Notes: a model not told the origin generated them from the letters alone. A stretch of 64,000 bases of DNA from Rhipicephalus microplus (GCF_043290135.1 NC_134704.1:19547501-19611500); one strand, 5' to 3'. Positions 1 through 13,502 are shown, counted from the stretch's first letter. Numbers and translations: made by a program.

Positions 1-1090
1 ATTTCTCTCCTCCTCTCCCGCACTTACGCGGTCAAGACCCGCGAAATGCAGCTACATCACTGATCTCGCATTATAACCACCGTTTCCTTTCTTTTTCCCG
101 AAAGAGCCAAATTACACCCCGCGCGCAGCGCCTCCAATCCCAGCGCGTTATATTTCACCTCTAAAGAAGAGTAGGGAGAAAAATAAAATTAGGCTAAAGA
201 GAATAAGAAGCAGGGCGAGGCCCATCTACACTAAAGCTGCCGACCAAGACGCATAGCCGGGAGGCGAATCGAAAGCGAACACTACGCCGACGGACACGAG
301 CAAGTCGAAATAGAAACAAGTAAACTGCGCTAGCCGAGGTGCATCTTTACCTCAAACCCTCGGCATAGAAACGCCCAAGTAAAACAGTGGAGAAAGGAAC
401 AAATTAGCAGAACGCTCTTTTAGCGATAGTTCTGCGTGAACTGTAGGTTCTGCACTCGTTTACAAGAGTGCGGATGCGCAATTTCTCAGTTCGCTACATT
501 CTCCCCCATGTCGGAGAAAACGGACGAAAAGGGGAGAAGTTCGCGAACTAACTCGCGTACAGCAAGCGAGCATCCTACTGTACGAGATGAAGGAAGAGAA
601 GAAAATCCGTTTTGTGCAGCCGGAGATTGGTGAAAAAGCTATACGGCGTGCTACTCGTATACACGCACGCACGCACGCACACGGACAGACAGACAGGGCA
701 GTTATACGTTCTGAAGGGGCGTATCTAGCAGGCCTCCTATTAAGAGCTGCCTGGCTGCGAGCACTGCCGGAATCTCGAGGCGCGAGACGCGGACGGAAGC
801 AATTGCGAGCGGCCGTGTGCTATATAGTAGTAGTAGTGGCTGCGTGTGTGCGCGCGCGCCCTGTTTGGCCAAGGGAGGCGTCTCCGCGGCCCATCCTCTC
901 GGTCAGGCAAAACACAGGCCCTGCGTACCGGGTCGCCCCCGCCCGCAATTTTCGACCGCCAATTTGGCCGCCGCCGCAGCGGCCAGTGCTTCGCGCTCAC
1001 TGCTCCATCGCCCGCGTCTCCCCCTTCTCCCCTCTCGATAGTTTCGTCGTCTCCGCGATGAAGAGTCGAAGACGGCCTGTGTGCTATGTG
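1..1090. other. No gene recognised; CpG-rich from about 640
   Basis: I see no recognisable coding exon or RNA gene here. Bases 640-1070 are visibly rich in CG dinucleotides and are followed directly by the GT microsatellite. Open frames on both strands lack family-like motifs, and several begin at GTG rather than ATG. Confidence 0.4.
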
Positions 1091-1097
1091 CAATACG

Positions 1098-1529
<432 letters not shown>

Positions 1530-1531
<2 letters not shown>

Positions 1532-4435
1532 TCAGCGTCTTAAGTCATTTCTCTACACCGACAGAATGACTACTGCTTCCCAGCTTCCACCACCATGCTT
1601 CGTATTTTTTTCATTTTGTTGCCCAAAGAGAGAGCAATCACTGCCAGTCCCTCCCCTTAAGACATATCCCCTCGCCTTTTCTATGGTTTTAGTACACTTT
1701 CTCTCTCTCCCCTTCGAAGTTTCCAGACATTAAACGTTGCTCGAAGGAGCACTCTAAGCAAGGTCCGACGACCACCTTGCGGTGCCCGAATAGCCCTCAC
1801 AATAATTCCCGGAGCCGCTATGGTCTCCTCCCCCCACTCGTTCTTCGGTCATCGGCGTACCTGTGGATGCCCGGGCCTCAATCGACACGTCTAGCATTTC
1901 CGATGCTCACTCCTCTCCACAGCTACAGGCAGTGCGCGAACGAAGCATGCTTTCCTTTCCACACTTTAAAAACGGCTGCTTTCTCGGCAGTGCCGTGGGC
2001 CCCGCTTTTGTTTCTCGCCGCTCCGGTGCGCCAGGGGTACTAGTTAAGTGGATCGCTTTCGCAGGAACTAGCTAATTGGAATCGCGTCGCAATTAGCCGT
2101 TTCCACTTATTTCTGGTTCCGTGTTTCCACTGCTCGTTTGGCGGCCCCCGTGTGTATGTGTACACCTATTGCTCGCCTTTCGCTCTGTTCGGCATACAAG
2201 TACGCAGCTATACAAACGCATGCGGTGGGGCGGGGTACCAGAGTAGGCCGGGTTCCTCCTATCGCGCTAATCGGACTCGGAGAGCTGCAGGGTGGTATTC
2301 TGCACCACCACCGAGTGCGCAGCCAGCGTCCACACCTCCTCCCTGAGCGCATGTATACCAAGCGTGTGCGCATTGCAAAGGTTGGATGAGCTTTCAGTGC
2401 CGGGCTATGCGGTGCACGCCTGCGATCATTTGCGGTGCTCCGCAGTATAAACATGCGACTAAAAAAAATTAATTCTTCCTCGCACAGAGATTATCATATG
2501 AGCACCCATGAGCGTTGATAATTTTGAAATTTAAGTAGGGAGCATCTCTCGTGGCACAAGCTAATGACTGCACGGAGTGCACCATACTATAGTTGACGTT
2601 TTCGCTTCGCCTGCAACTTTGTAGTTACACTTATAGATAGCTTGTACTGACGTCCCTAAAGCCACCACGTTTGAACGGTAACGTGGCGGGACATGACTTT
2701 TGCGATGTCACGTCGATGTAACCCAGCACATCGCATGCAGTTCTTCTTTCCTTTTTCCTGTACACAGGCCAAGAACGTTCAAGCCACGCCGTTATCACAT
2801 TCAACCTGGCTAATGGTTGCTCAATTGCGCCGTCTGAAGGCCATCAAAGTCACCATGTTGGCGTACAAGTGCGTTAAGAACCAGCGTCATTGGCGTCTCG
2901 TGCGAGCTATCACTAACAAACTCCTGAAAAGTCAAAAAGGAGTTTCCCGTACCCAATGATATCACACGCATTCAAATTAAATTCAGAGGCTTAGCGTGTC
3001 AAAACGACGATACGTTCATGAGTCCCGCCGTAGTGGGAGTGCTGCGTATTAATTGACTTGTAGATTGGAGTAGGTTGGTGTTACCGTACTCCGTGCCCGT
3101 TGAAACGCTGCCGCCCCGGCCTAGAATGCAACTCGATCTTCGATATTACCACTATAGCAGCTAGCCGCTATGGTGAAGCGAGACATCGAGTGTGCACGCA
3201 AGGGCTGATACAGTGCATACCGGCATTCGTCTTGTGATTCACTGCTTATACTCATTTCTATGTGCAAGATACTAAACCTCGATAGTGACACAATCTGCGT
3301 GCGTGCATGCGTTAACGCATGTAGAAAAGTTTATACATTACATAAACCTGAATTACATGAAGAACAAGATTATCCGCATTGCCGTGAGACGTACGTTCGT
3401 CCTAGTTTCGTAGGCCTGGCTGCAGTTGTCAACATGCTACCCACATACTGGTCCTTGTCTTTTGTAAATGTTTATATGCATCGTGCGAGCAATCAGCGAC
3501 ACCCTTTGTCATCGTGGATTTTTGGGATAGTTGCTTAAGTGCTTCAAAAAGTGGCCTAGCGCTAACATACACTGACTAGGAAGGTACGACAGGAAGAGTA
3601 CACTTTCAACTTTTCAAAGTTAGTTCACTTCAGAGTTGGCGCTCGTCTTGTCTCTTTCTAGTCCGTGTAGAAAAGTGGCTGTGCCACTTTTCGAAGCAGT
3701 TACACTCTTGTTTCTCTTCCAAGCATGCACCTCCTGTCTAGCTCTTCCGGTTCACGAATATTCATAAAACGTCTCCTAAAAAACGAAACTGATACGAAAT
3801 CGATTCTTCGGGTTCAAGTTTGGGGTTACATTGACGACATATGATATCGGAGCAAAAGTTCATTTAAGGTAAAAGTCAATTACCATCAAGATAAGGAAAT
3901 ATAAATGAATGAATCCACTAAAAGAGCAGGTGTGGTTTTTTTTCAGCAGCTTAAGGTCCCCACATTTATAAAAATAGCGACAAATACACGCACGCCCTCT
4001 AGAAGGGTCCAAGGAGCAGCGCTATTGCAGACGACACTTCACTCACTGGCGTGCATTCTGTGGTCACCTGAAACAACTCTGTGCGCGCTTGAACCGTTTA
4101 GTAATTGCCATTTGTAACGTAAGCAGCGGCGGAATCTTCAAATGACAGGGACAACTCAATTATCCCGTGGTGCGCTCAACATTAAAATAACGCGCTTGGT
4201 TTTCCTAAGCAGTTTCTGCGGAAGTTGTCATGTAGGACACTTACGTCTTCGTTATTTGCGTGTAACGTTATTTGCGTGTTATTCAGCGTAACTTCAAGTA
4301 GACGTATTGCTCGTTTTCTAGAGCGAAAAAAAAATGGCGCGTTGTGAGTTTACCGGTACCTTCGGAAACACCATGGGTCACCCAGCGTATTCTGCAGCGC
4401 GAAGCGTGCGCAGTTACTGGCTTCATTTCGTTTTT
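1530..4435. other. No gene recognised
   Basis: Only short, motif-free open frames. A perfect short inverted repeat lies at 3671-3691 (9-bp arms, 3-base loop). The surrounding 3560-3720 stretch resembles a common tick interspersed repeat as I remember it, but I cannot align it to another copy in this window. Confidence 0.4.
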
Positions 4436-4439
4436 TAAC

Positions 4440-5765
4440 GTTCAGAAGTATTTGTACTATGCACTAATGTCAAAATTCTAGAGCTTATAATACGCAACCA
4501 TCTGACTATGTTTGTCGAAAGAAATAACCTAATCACGCCTCTTCAGCACGGCTTCCGCAATGGACATTCTACGATAACCCAGCTTATCGAGACGTTTCAT
4601 TGTCTGGCAGCAGCGACCAATATTAAGGGTCAATTAGAGGTTGTATCAGTGGATTTCGAGATAGCTTTCGATCAAGTCACAAGAAATTACTAATTGATGA
4701 GAAATTACGTGCATGGATAACTGCTTCTATTTCAATGAGAAGCCAGTATGTTGCCATTGATGGTTTCACCTCGAGTTCCGCCCCCGTGAAGTCAGGTGTG
4801 CCTCAAGGTTCAATTATGGGGCCATTGTTTTTTCTGTTATTCATTAATGATATTGTGCCAAACTTACCCGTGAAAATAACCTTTTCACGGACGATTGTAT
4901 ACTATATCAGAAAATTCATAGTTACAGTCACCAAGTCAACACAAATATTTAGGACTAATACTCACATCAGGTTAACAGAAATCAACACGTAGAATATATT
5001 CAAAGAAGGGCAATGAAAACGCTTGGATACTCTCGAAAGAGACTTGTTAATGCCACACCACACCGATCAAACTTCTCGCATACAAAACTTTCATTAGTCC
5101 AGTATTAGAACACGGAGCTGCAGTGTGGGATCCCTTTACCGAGTTCAATATTTAAAAAAAAAACGAGAAATGGTCCAAAAAAAATCTGTCCGATTTGTGC
5201 GATTTGTGTTTAATTGTTATAGTTGGCACACATCACGTTCTCGAAAAACTACAGGAGAGAAGAATAACGAAGAGGCTGAAGCTTTTTCCCCAACGAAATT
5301 GGAATGAACAAAACAGTGCACATTACACAAACAAGTGAATGCATTGTGCGCTCGTATCATTTAAAGAAAGTTGTAGATCACGCAAACCGCACAGACACAT
5401 TGAGGTATTCCTTTTTTCCAAGAACTACACGTAAGTGGAATTGCCTATCACCCGATATTGTAGAGTGTCCAACAGTTGATTTATTTCTACATGCTCTAAG
5501 CAACCACTAACAAATAGTTTTTTTATAGTCACACAGGCCAGAGTTACCATTATTGGAATGTTTTCTTTTGTTTTTCGCGAATTTCTACAAAATTGCTGAG
5601 TTGCATGCTTTTTTTTGCATTGTACAATATGCTTGCCGTCTGGCTTTTTACAATTAATACCACTTTCATTATGTTGTGTGATCTTAATTGTGTTTTTGCA
5701 TCTGCTTAAGATCTGGTAAACAGGTCAGAAGGATGTAATTAAAGAACAAATAAATAAATAAATAA
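4440..5765 (+). pseudogene. Decayed CR1/L2-like LINE, reverse transcriptase and 3' end
   Basis: Remnant of a non-LTR retrotransposon ORF2, broken into several frames. Readable pieces in order: the early RT block with LQHGFRNGHST (near 4535-4570), the RT block SGVPQGS-MGPL (near 4790-4835) followed by FINDI, a degenerate catalytic stretch with TDD in a shifted frame (near 4890), the C-terminal block with ISPVLEHGAAVWDPF (near 5093-5140) and the terminal YSFFPRTTRKWN block (5400-5440). It ends in a short AAAT-type tail at 5744-5765. The blocks match the better preserved LINE at 43339-44838, so they belong to the same or a sister family. Frameshifts, a stop after the first RT block and an internal deletion make it non-functional. 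The clade call rests on the C-terminal blocks and tetranucleotide tail. Confidence 0.85.
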
Positions 5766-7578
5766 TACTACATCGTATTTCTAACTATACGATTACACTG
5801 TTCATAAAGTACTACCATAAGCTTACTTATATAGGAGCAGGAGTTGCACTGCATATGCGAAATATCAGCAACCAGAGCACCTTTCAAGGTCTAAAAGTAC
5901 GGCACGCCCACTAGTTTCTCGAGCATTTCAAGGCGTATCTGTTTTCAAAGAAAATACAATTATTCAAAGCCATGCCCCTTTTGCTACCACCACCATCTCG
6001 ATGTTCCGCAGATATAAAGGCATGTCGAAATGCTACGCAATGAAATGTAAAATAAATCCGATATGTACGTCTACACGTCCACCCACAGGTCTATATAAAA
6101 GCATACTACAACCAGAAAAGCTGAGTTAGGCGACTTTTCATAGGGATGGGTATAGAAGAGTCCTAACTGAAAAATCAGCTTTGATTGCATAACTTTGGTA
6201 ACAAAGTTTTTCTTTGGAAGGTTTGTTGTAAGCATTGATTCCCTTCCCTCTTCTTTCCCCCTTCCGCTTGCAGGGTGGCTTCAGTTCCTTGTACCTTGGC
6301 AAAAGGCAAATCAGAAGCAAACCGGTTCTTCTACCAGGTTAACCTTCCCGTCTTTTCCTTTCATATTTCCCTTTTTCTTATTGTCCCTAAAACCAGAGCC
6401 TACAGTGCCCTAATATGCACGAGAAGGGATGTCTTTACATTCAAATAAAAGTGCTTGGTCACTTTGTTACCTTCTTCCCTTCGGATGCGCATTTCTCTTC
6501 CCTGATTCTTTACTTATCATAATGCGTACAAAGGCTTCCCGACCTAACTTGAAACAGCAAAGCACATCCCCCTGAATTATCGCAAAGTGCACACATGCTT
6601 ATTTCGCCTTTACCCTTTCGGAGGTTATCCATGGCGGTGGCATCATTTAGATCATTGCCATCTAATACACCTTTTTCACCTCTCTGCACGTTTCGCTAAC
6701 ACTCTTTGTCACCATGTCGCTTACACTATCAGCCGTAAACTTGTTGACGAGTCTTCTAGTTATTTCTCTCAAGTGTGGATCAACCATCTTCCGATGCAAA
6801 TGCCGGAAATCTTTTTTATCCCATCTTCCGTCTTCCATCTTTCTTACTATCTGGATGAAATTTTTTCCTCACCAATTTCCCAACCGACTTCAGCGCCACT
6901 ACACGTCTGCATGTGGTACACTGAACTGTAGTTTATACTTTTGCAATGTTGCACTGCGCTATTTTTAGGTGTATGGTAAATTTCAGGGCAGTAAGGAAAG
7001 CGTGTAGATAAAAGTATAGAATTGGTTGACAGCACTGGTCTGGGGACGGCTGTCCTTTTGTGATACTGCTCCTATCTTCTCTCTACCTTCCTTTTTTCCA
7101 CTTTCCCTAGCATTTAATGGAAGCGCCGAGGCTGAGGAAGAACCCGCAAGCATGGGTTCAGCAGCTGGGCAGCGTAACGACTCACCGAGGCGAACAAGAG
7201 AGAAATCAAGGAGAAGAAAGGTATATGGAGGCATTGCAGCGCCCAGTCTGCAACACAATATATGGTGGCTAAGAAAAGGGCTAATGCAGAAGAGCAAAAG
7301 AGGGTAAGGTTGAACAGTGCGTGTGCGCCGAAGAAAGCACAGCACAGCTATACGGAACCAGTAGTCACCTGATATGGTGTTTCTCAGAAACTGCAGACAG
7401 ATTTGTGCTCCTTAGAGGATTCATTTCATTTGGTTTGTACAAGCGTACAATCCGTACATGATTCAGCACCCCTTTCTCATTTCTATTCTTTTCTTTCGTT
7501 TTGTTTTTACGCGAGAAGGGTGGCATATAGTATGCGTGCTGCTGGCTTACGCGCTTTGGCGAAAAAGAGCGCTCTGAA
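5766..7578. other. No gene recognised; one LINE/SINE tail inside
   Basis: No coding evidence. The pyrimidine-rich 6245-6390 segment is annotated separately as a retroposon tail. Open frames at 6587-6968 and 7026-7345 overlap on both strands without recognisable motifs. Confidence 0.35.
6245..6390 (+). repeat. LINE/SINE 3'-tail fragment
   Basis: A pyrimidine-rich block, then GCAGGGTGGC, AGCAAACCGG and GGTTAACCTTCC motifs, then another pyrimidine run. The same order of motifs follows the LINE ORF on the minus strand at 27895-28060, so this is probably a diverged, 5'-truncated copy of that 3' region. Confidence 0.5.
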
Positions 7579-8573
7579 ACTGCTCTGAAAGTGCTCACTT
7601 AACTACGTGTCTTACTATAACGCTAAAATCCTTGTAGTAAAACCTGAGAAAAAGGAACAATTATACGAACTCTTTATCTTCTTACTGAAACTGCTCTGAA
7701 AGTGCTCACTTAACTACGTGTCTTACTATAACGCTAAAATCCTTGTAGTAAAACCTGAGTAAAAGGAACAATTATACGAACTCTTTATCTTCTTACTGAA
7801 ACTGCTCTGAAAGTGCTCACTTAACTACGTGTCTTACTATAACGCTAAAATCCTTGTAGTAAAACCTGAGTAAAAGGAACAATTATACGAACTCTTTATC
7901 TTCTTACTGAAACTGCTCTGAAAGTGCTCACTTAACTACGTGTCTTACTATAACGCTAAAATCCTTGTAGTAAAACCTGAGTAAAAGGAACAATTATACG
8001 AACTCTTTATCTTCTTACTGAAACTGCTCTGAAAGTGCTCACTTAACTACGTGTCTTACTATAACGCTAAAATCCTTGTAGTAAAACCTGAGAAAAAGGA
8101 ACAATTATACGAACTCTTTATCTTCTTACTGAAACTGCTCTGAAAGTGCTCACTTAACTACGTGTCTTACTATAACGCTAAAATCCTTGTAGTAAAACCT
8201 GAGTAAAAGGAACAATTATACGAACTCTTTATCTTCTTACTGAAACTGCTCTGAAAGTGCTCACTTAACTACGTGTCTTACTATAACGCTAAAATCCTTG
8301 TAGTAAAACCTGAGTAAAAGGAACAATTATACGAACTCTTTATCTTCTTACTGAAACTGCTCTGAAAGTGCTCACTTAACTACGTGTCTTACTATAACGC
8401 TAAAATCCTTGTAGTAAAACCTGAGAAAAAGGAACAATTATACGAACTCTTTATCTTCTTACTGAAACTGCTCTGAAAGTGCTCACTTAACTACGTGTCT
8501 TACTATAACGCTAAAATCCTTGTAGTAAAACCTGAGAAAAAGGAACAATTATACGAACTCTTTATCTTCTTAC
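7579..8573. repeat. 111-bp minisatellite, about 9 copies
   Basis: Units start at 7579, 7690, 7801, 7912, 8023, 8134, 8245, 8356 and 8467, an exact 111-bp period. The last copy stops about 4 bases short at 8573, where the sequence diverges. By eye the copies differ at one position only: GAGAAAAAGG or GAGTAAAAGG, in the order A,T,T,T,A,T,T,A,A. The period is a multiple of three, but each unit carries a TGA in the frame where the variable base sits, so I do not read it as coding. Confidence 0.97.
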
Positions 8574-9555
8574 CAAAATATACGTTCACACGTGCACTCA
8601 CACTTATACAGTGCACGCACCTCTTAAGCCTGGTAAGGGCGGTTTTGCAAAAGCCACCTGCATCCGCGCTGCTGATAATATGACGGCTCAAATGACTAGT
8701 ATAGGCCTTGTCCAGGAATCTCTTCGCATCTTTATGACACGTCACTTCAAGGATACGCTCAACATGACAGCAGGGCAATCGATCTCGCCCGCACAACTGC
8801 CACGTCAGCCCGACGAAATGCGTGAAATCATTGTTTACATTTTCAATATGACGCAAGTCTCGAAGATGGCAGGTGCTCAAACGAAACACGCCGTTGTTTT
8901 ACCCGAGAAAGGACCGCCCAATTCTTTGAACAGAAGCGTGGTGGTATCGGATGAAAAAAAAAAAACAAAGACTAAACTGAAAGGCCGCTTAGAAGCCTGT
9001 CACCGGGAGCGCTATAAGGAGAGAGAAAAAATCGTGACAACGCTGTCCTTGATATCACGTAATTAACTTCGCTATAGCGTGCCACCGCTATATTATTACA
9101 TCACATACATATACAGGCAGACAGGCTTCACGGGCCCGCAATCGAGGCGCTTCTCGCAAAACAAGCCGAGATGACGGGAAAATAGCCGAGCAGGCAAATC
9201 CGGTAGCCCGTGTATTACGAAAAACGCCAGACCTCAGCGCCGACCTGTATACGTGCGAGATTGGATTACGTATGATGAGTCAGATGACACTCGAGCCCCC
9301 GTAGGGAAGTACGTGTCTTTCGTATAAGCACCAGCATTTTGTCCACATCGGGCTTCGCGGTGGATAGGGCATGATCACAGCAGCTTCCAGGATTTTTGTA
9401 TACTTAAAGTTGCAGATAATTGGCTGTGTGCCAGAGAGCGGTGCCGACGTCTCCCTTTCTTATGGCGCAATCGGGTGGTCGTTCGAGGGCCCTGTGACGT
9501 CTTTGCAAGGGGTGGATTGAACAGCTTTGATTGGCACCGCAACGAAAACGGGCAG
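8574..9555. other. No gene recognised
   Basis: Overlapping open frames on both strands (8503-8889 minus, 8611-9066 plus). Neither has a family motif, and the plus one starts at GTG. I see no splice-site-flanked exon or RNA gene. Confidence 0.35.
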
Positions 9556-9559
9556 ATCA

Positions 9560-9820
9560 GCAAGTCGTATTAACGCGACAGCGTTCAAGAACTCGTTTCG
9601 CAGAAAATCTGGTGTCGGCGTCGGCGTCGTTGGTTGTGAGCAAAAAAATTGTCATCTTATGCGTGACTGAAAAATCGAAAACGATGCAAATAAAATAAAT
9701 AAAATCATAAAAAAATTTTGTAGCAGACTGGGAACCTAACCAGAGTTGCTTGAGTTAGAGCGGGGATCGAACCCAGCTCGTTTGCGTGGCAAGCGGAATT
9801 TCTCACACGGCCATGCCTGT
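9560..9820 (-). repeat. tRNA-Gly-like SINE
   Basis: On the minus strand a tRNA-like head spans about 9820-9760. It has an A-box-like GGCCGTGTGAGA segment, an anticodon loop containing TTGCCAC (GCC, glycine) and a B box GGGTTCGATCCCC at 9774-9762. It is followed by a body with AT-rich sequence and repeated GACGCCGACGCCGACACC near 9610-9630. Acceptor-stem pairing is not evident and the body is long, so I read it as a SINE and not a functional tRNA gene. Confidence 0.7.
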
Positions 9821-10002
9821 TGAGAAAACCGTGAAAATAACTTCTTCTGCTTGGAAATGCAGTGAAAGTAGTTTTCATGCTTGATAAACACACGCGTTTT
9901 GTATACATGTTTCAGAATGTAACATGAAATATTGCAGTAATAATGCGTGTTGCAAGCGTCCGTTGCCAACGGGCGTCAAAATGTGTTATTACCCTAATGG
10001 CT

Positions 10003-10192
10003 CCGCGGTTGACTGCCGGTACCCCACAACGAAAGGCACACACGCTACGGCGCCTATTCCTTTAAGGCCACGTATAGTGAGTGTATAGCCAATTCGAAAC
10101 GCTTTTATGCACTAAGTGTTTGAAATACACACTAGGAACAGGATGTTGCTATCGCGTTCAACTCCTAATTGCGAAGCTTTAGGGTCCCCAAA
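10003..10192 (-). repeat. Interspersed repeat, copy 1 (pairs with 33199-33385)
   Basis: The reverse complement aligns with 33199-33385. Shared blocks in order are TTGAACGC-ATAGCAA-ATCCTG, GTGCATAAAA, CGTGGCCTTAA, ATAGGCGC-GTA and TGTGCCTTT. Neither copy has recognisable coding sequence or terminal repeats, so the class is unknown. Confidence 0.7.
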
Positions 10193-10199
10193 CTTCCCT

Positions 10200-10730
10200 G
10201 CTCCCTTATGTACTCGCCCGTTAGTTTTAGCAGTAACATTTGGTCACTCTTCCAATTTTTTTTCGGTACCTCCGAAGAGCTCAGAGGCCACCAGTCACCT
10301 GAAAGCACTGTTAAACTGACGGCGTATTCAATCTCCTTACTTGATGTTTTTAGGGGCGAAGCTCGTCTTAGTCTAACCTTATCACTGATCACGATTCACG
10401 CATAATCGAGAGAAGAAGAGACGAGAAAGAAAAGAAGGCAAAAAAAATGGATGATCATTTTTCGTCTGATTTCCTATAGATGACGTTACTCCGCCGCTAC
10501 TCCACGAAGTGCCGCTACTCTCCGATTGGCTGCTGCGTGCGGTTTGCCTGAGTGCGCGGAGAACGAGTGCCTCTCAGTCTCCTCGATAGTCGCGTACGTG
10601 GCGGATCGTTGGTGGGGTATAAACAAAGCAGAGCAGCGGGGCGTAGAAGACGCTTGCACTCGGCTACCTTGGCTCGCGTTTCGTCGGTGTTACCCGCGCG
10701 CCGTCTGCATTCTCGAACGCGATCAGACGC
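10200..10730. other. No gene recognised
   Basis: No recognisable exon. The motif TTAGGGGCGAAGCT at 10350 recurs at 24490, where it opens a repeat. A CCGATTGGCTG box (10521) and a CpG-rich stretch (10550-10710) are compatible with a cryptic promoter, but nothing coding follows. Confidence 0.3.
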
Positions 10731-10734
10731 ATAA

Positions 10735-10818
10735 ACGAATGCACGGACAGACGTACACACGGAAGGACGCTTCGCCCCACTCATCATCATTCACTCCGTC
10801 GATATGCTGTGATTCTTC
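10735..10818 (+). repeat. GGAC-rich repeat, copy with conserved flank
   Basis: A short degenerate GGAC/GGAAGGAC run followed by CTTCGCCCCACTC, CATCATTCACTCCGT and GATATGCTG. The same flank follows a longer GGAC block at 25190-25240, so the tetranucleotide tract and flank travel together as one interspersed repeat. Confidence 0.65.
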
Positions 10819-10919
10819 GTTTGTTTGCTTGTTTTGTTTTCTGCTGCTAAGATTACGTCAAGTGGATCGGAATCATCCGAATAGAGCACCGAATTTCCCA
10901 CCTCAGCTATTCAGATGTT

Positions 10920-11134
10920 TATTCTTCGAGTGACCATACAAAGCTTTTTGAGCAGTCTCTTTCCCAACGTGTCGCTGAATATTGGAACAATCTACCTGCA
11001 GCTACTTTGTGCAGACGGCAGCAGACCACCTAGATTTTACGGCAGCCAACAAAATGCCTCATCCTCTACGAATGATTTGTACTGCCCACCCCAGATGTGA
11101 CTCCTGGCAAGGCACTTGGGTGTAGTATATAAAA

Positions 11135-11173
<39 letters not shown>

Positions 11174-11174
11174 A
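10920..11174 (+). pseudogene. LINE 3' end with (AAAT)n tail
   Basis: A short frame near 10950-11010 reads LSQRVAEYWNNLPA, which resembles the C-terminal block of CR1/L2-like LINE ORF2 proteins. It is followed by a stop, a short 3' untranslated segment and an (AAAT)n tail at 11131-11174. No RT block is present upstream, so this is a strongly 5'-truncated copy. The frame is too short and broken to encode anything. I am fairly sure of the retroposon nature because of the tail, less sure of the clade. Confidence 0.65.
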
Positions 11175-11179
11175 CGTAA

Positions 11180-13500
11180 TCGGAGACAGGCAACAAAACT
11201 GTCGAACATCGCTGGTACCTTTTTCATACGAAGTGGTAAATGAACATCAAGAGACACCTTTGGTACGCGTAGAAAACTGGCAATTCAATACAACTTCATG
11301 GCGTTCCTCCTATAGATTACAGGCTCACCGCATTGTACTGCTGCGGTCACCTCGTTATTTTTTCAAACGCAGGGAAGTCTGCCATATGAAGCACAAATTT
11401 TGACTTCAATAAAACTCCATAAAACAGCGAAAACTGTATGGGGATGGGAGGATTCAACGACCGTTCCGGCACGACAAAAGCACGACGCATGATGGGCGTG
11501 AATCTCGGATCTCCAACACTGCATGGTAGCGCCCCGCCAAACTTTCCTTCGTCATTCTGTGTTTTTTTTTCCTTTTTTTTCTTGCACTTTTAGTGATATG
11601 GGGCTATAGTATTGCGCATAGCGCCGCCAACTGGGCGGGATTTCTCGATAGTTTCCCGTCTACACGTTTTCTTCCCGGCTCTGTATACTTTTTTTCCCCC
11701 ACGACTTCACTTTTTTCTTAGTATCTCGTCATAGCTCCAGGCGTCACGATGTAGAGCATCGAGAACACAAAGCAGCTATGCTAGTCAATCTTGCCAGGAA
11801 CACGACGATGCGAAACTAAGAGAACGATGGGCGGCAATGGGGGCGTCGCGTCTGCTATACAGGAGGCGGGTGATGCGAGATAGATGTCGAGTGATGCAGC
11901 GGGCGACAAGCCTCGTCCGAATCTAGGGCCGAAGCCGATAGATAGTGCAGCAGTGCCCCTTTCTCTCGTCCACGGCGCTTCGCCGCACACGCAGTGGGAG
12001 CAGGAAAGTTCTCGTCGAAAGGCGGTGGCGACGACATCGACGACGAAAGGGCCGACGCTGTGGTGCGGGAAAAAAGAAAAGCCAGGGCGAATAACTCACG
12101 GTGGCACTAATTGCGGGGTCCGAGCGCGCGCCGCGGAGGCGGCGGCGTAGGGGACCTGGCTACGCACACGAGCGGCGCCACGGGCCCCCCGGAGGGGTCA
12201 CGCCGACGATCTGACCCCGCGACCCCGAAGGGTCAGGCGGCGCGGCGCCACCGCGACGCGCGAGACCGAAGAGTCTAAGAGTACAGCGTTGCCGTGGCGA
12301 GCTTCTCTTCTGCACACACGACTCTAGAGCGCGAGAGCTTCTTCAAAAAAAAAAAAAATCTTGAGAGAGACGCGCGCGCGCGTTGAGCGCGCGTACAACG
12401 CATGCCGCCACCCCAATATGCCGGCTTGTTCTTCATTAGCGCGGGCGCCACAAAATGGCCCGCCAAATTCCCCCTGCCCCCGCCATCCGTCGGTCTGCGG
12501 CAGAACGGATGAGGGAAGTGAAAGCCCGAGTCTCGGAAGCGTTTCGCGCGAGTTGAAGGAGAGAGGACAGGGGAGGAAGGCACACGGCACCCGAGCACGC
12601 CCTGTACAACAGACCCCACGTTACTGCTAGCAGTGTTAACCCTCCGTGTACATACATGCGCGCAGAAGACACACGAGGATCACGAATCGCCGCAGGCAAT
12701 GCAGCGCAGAGCGGAGAGCTCACTCTATAGAGATTGGAAGCGCTTCCTCCGAAACGGCCCGGGTTCGGAGAAAACGCCGTCGTCGCGATGCTCGTATCTA
12801 GACGGCGGTGGTGGCCGCACTCGTGATCGTCAGACGCCGTCATACAACGACAAATGAATGGGAATGAAGGGCAATTAAGGGGCCTAACGAGATATTCGTC
12901 TTGCGTGCGAAGTCTGGGAAGTACTACACAGTAGTAGCAATTGTATAGAGAGTGGAGGAGAACTGCGCTCCAGCTTACTGCACGCATTGTTAATGTGGGT
13001 TATGTGGTTGTACGCTGCACGCGATTAATGAGACTGTTTGCGGGGCAACGAGAATATATAGGCAGAGTAGACAGCGAAAGAGAGGTAATAAAGCGGCGGA
13101 AATGGCACTGGGATTAACTGGAAGTGTCTCGCGTGCCCCGCTGAGCTCCCTGACACGATGTAGGCAATTGTCGAAAGCGAACAATTTACCTAATTTTTCT
13201 AGGGCATCATAGAGGCTTGCTTGGTGAACTGATTGTTATCTCGTCACTCTTGGCAGTCAGTCACGAAGTATGCAGTAGCTTAATGATAATGAGATAAACG
13301 CTTCATTTATGGTAACTGGAAATTTTCATCAACTGACGAAACGGCGATTGAGAGCATCAGTATCATGAAAGATGGTGAGCGAAGCCTATCATAATTCCTC
13401 ATACAGAAAAAAAAATAGTTTTATGATTTAGAAACACATAAGTACGGCCTTCATATTCTCACTGAGGTTTTCATTATTATTTATCCACTCCATTTTTTTT
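11180..13500. other. No gene recognised; CpG-rich island 11850-12860
   Basis: Bases 11850-12860 are GC- and CpG-rich, with runs such as GCGGAGGCGGCGGCG and an alternating CG tract near 12370-12395. Long open frames occur on both strands here, as expected in stop-poor GC-rich DNA, and none has a family motif. It may be a CpG-island promoter or a GC-rich repeat. Confidence 0.4.
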
Positions 13501-13502
13501 TA

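Noticed and set aside
7579..8573. CRISPR array or protein-coding repeat
   Set aside because: There are no distinct spacers, the whole unit repeats, the DNA is eukaryotic, and each unit has an in-frame stop.
9760..9820. Functional tRNA-Gly gene
   Set aside because: The anticodon loop and B box fit, but acceptor and D arms are poor and a SINE body follows.
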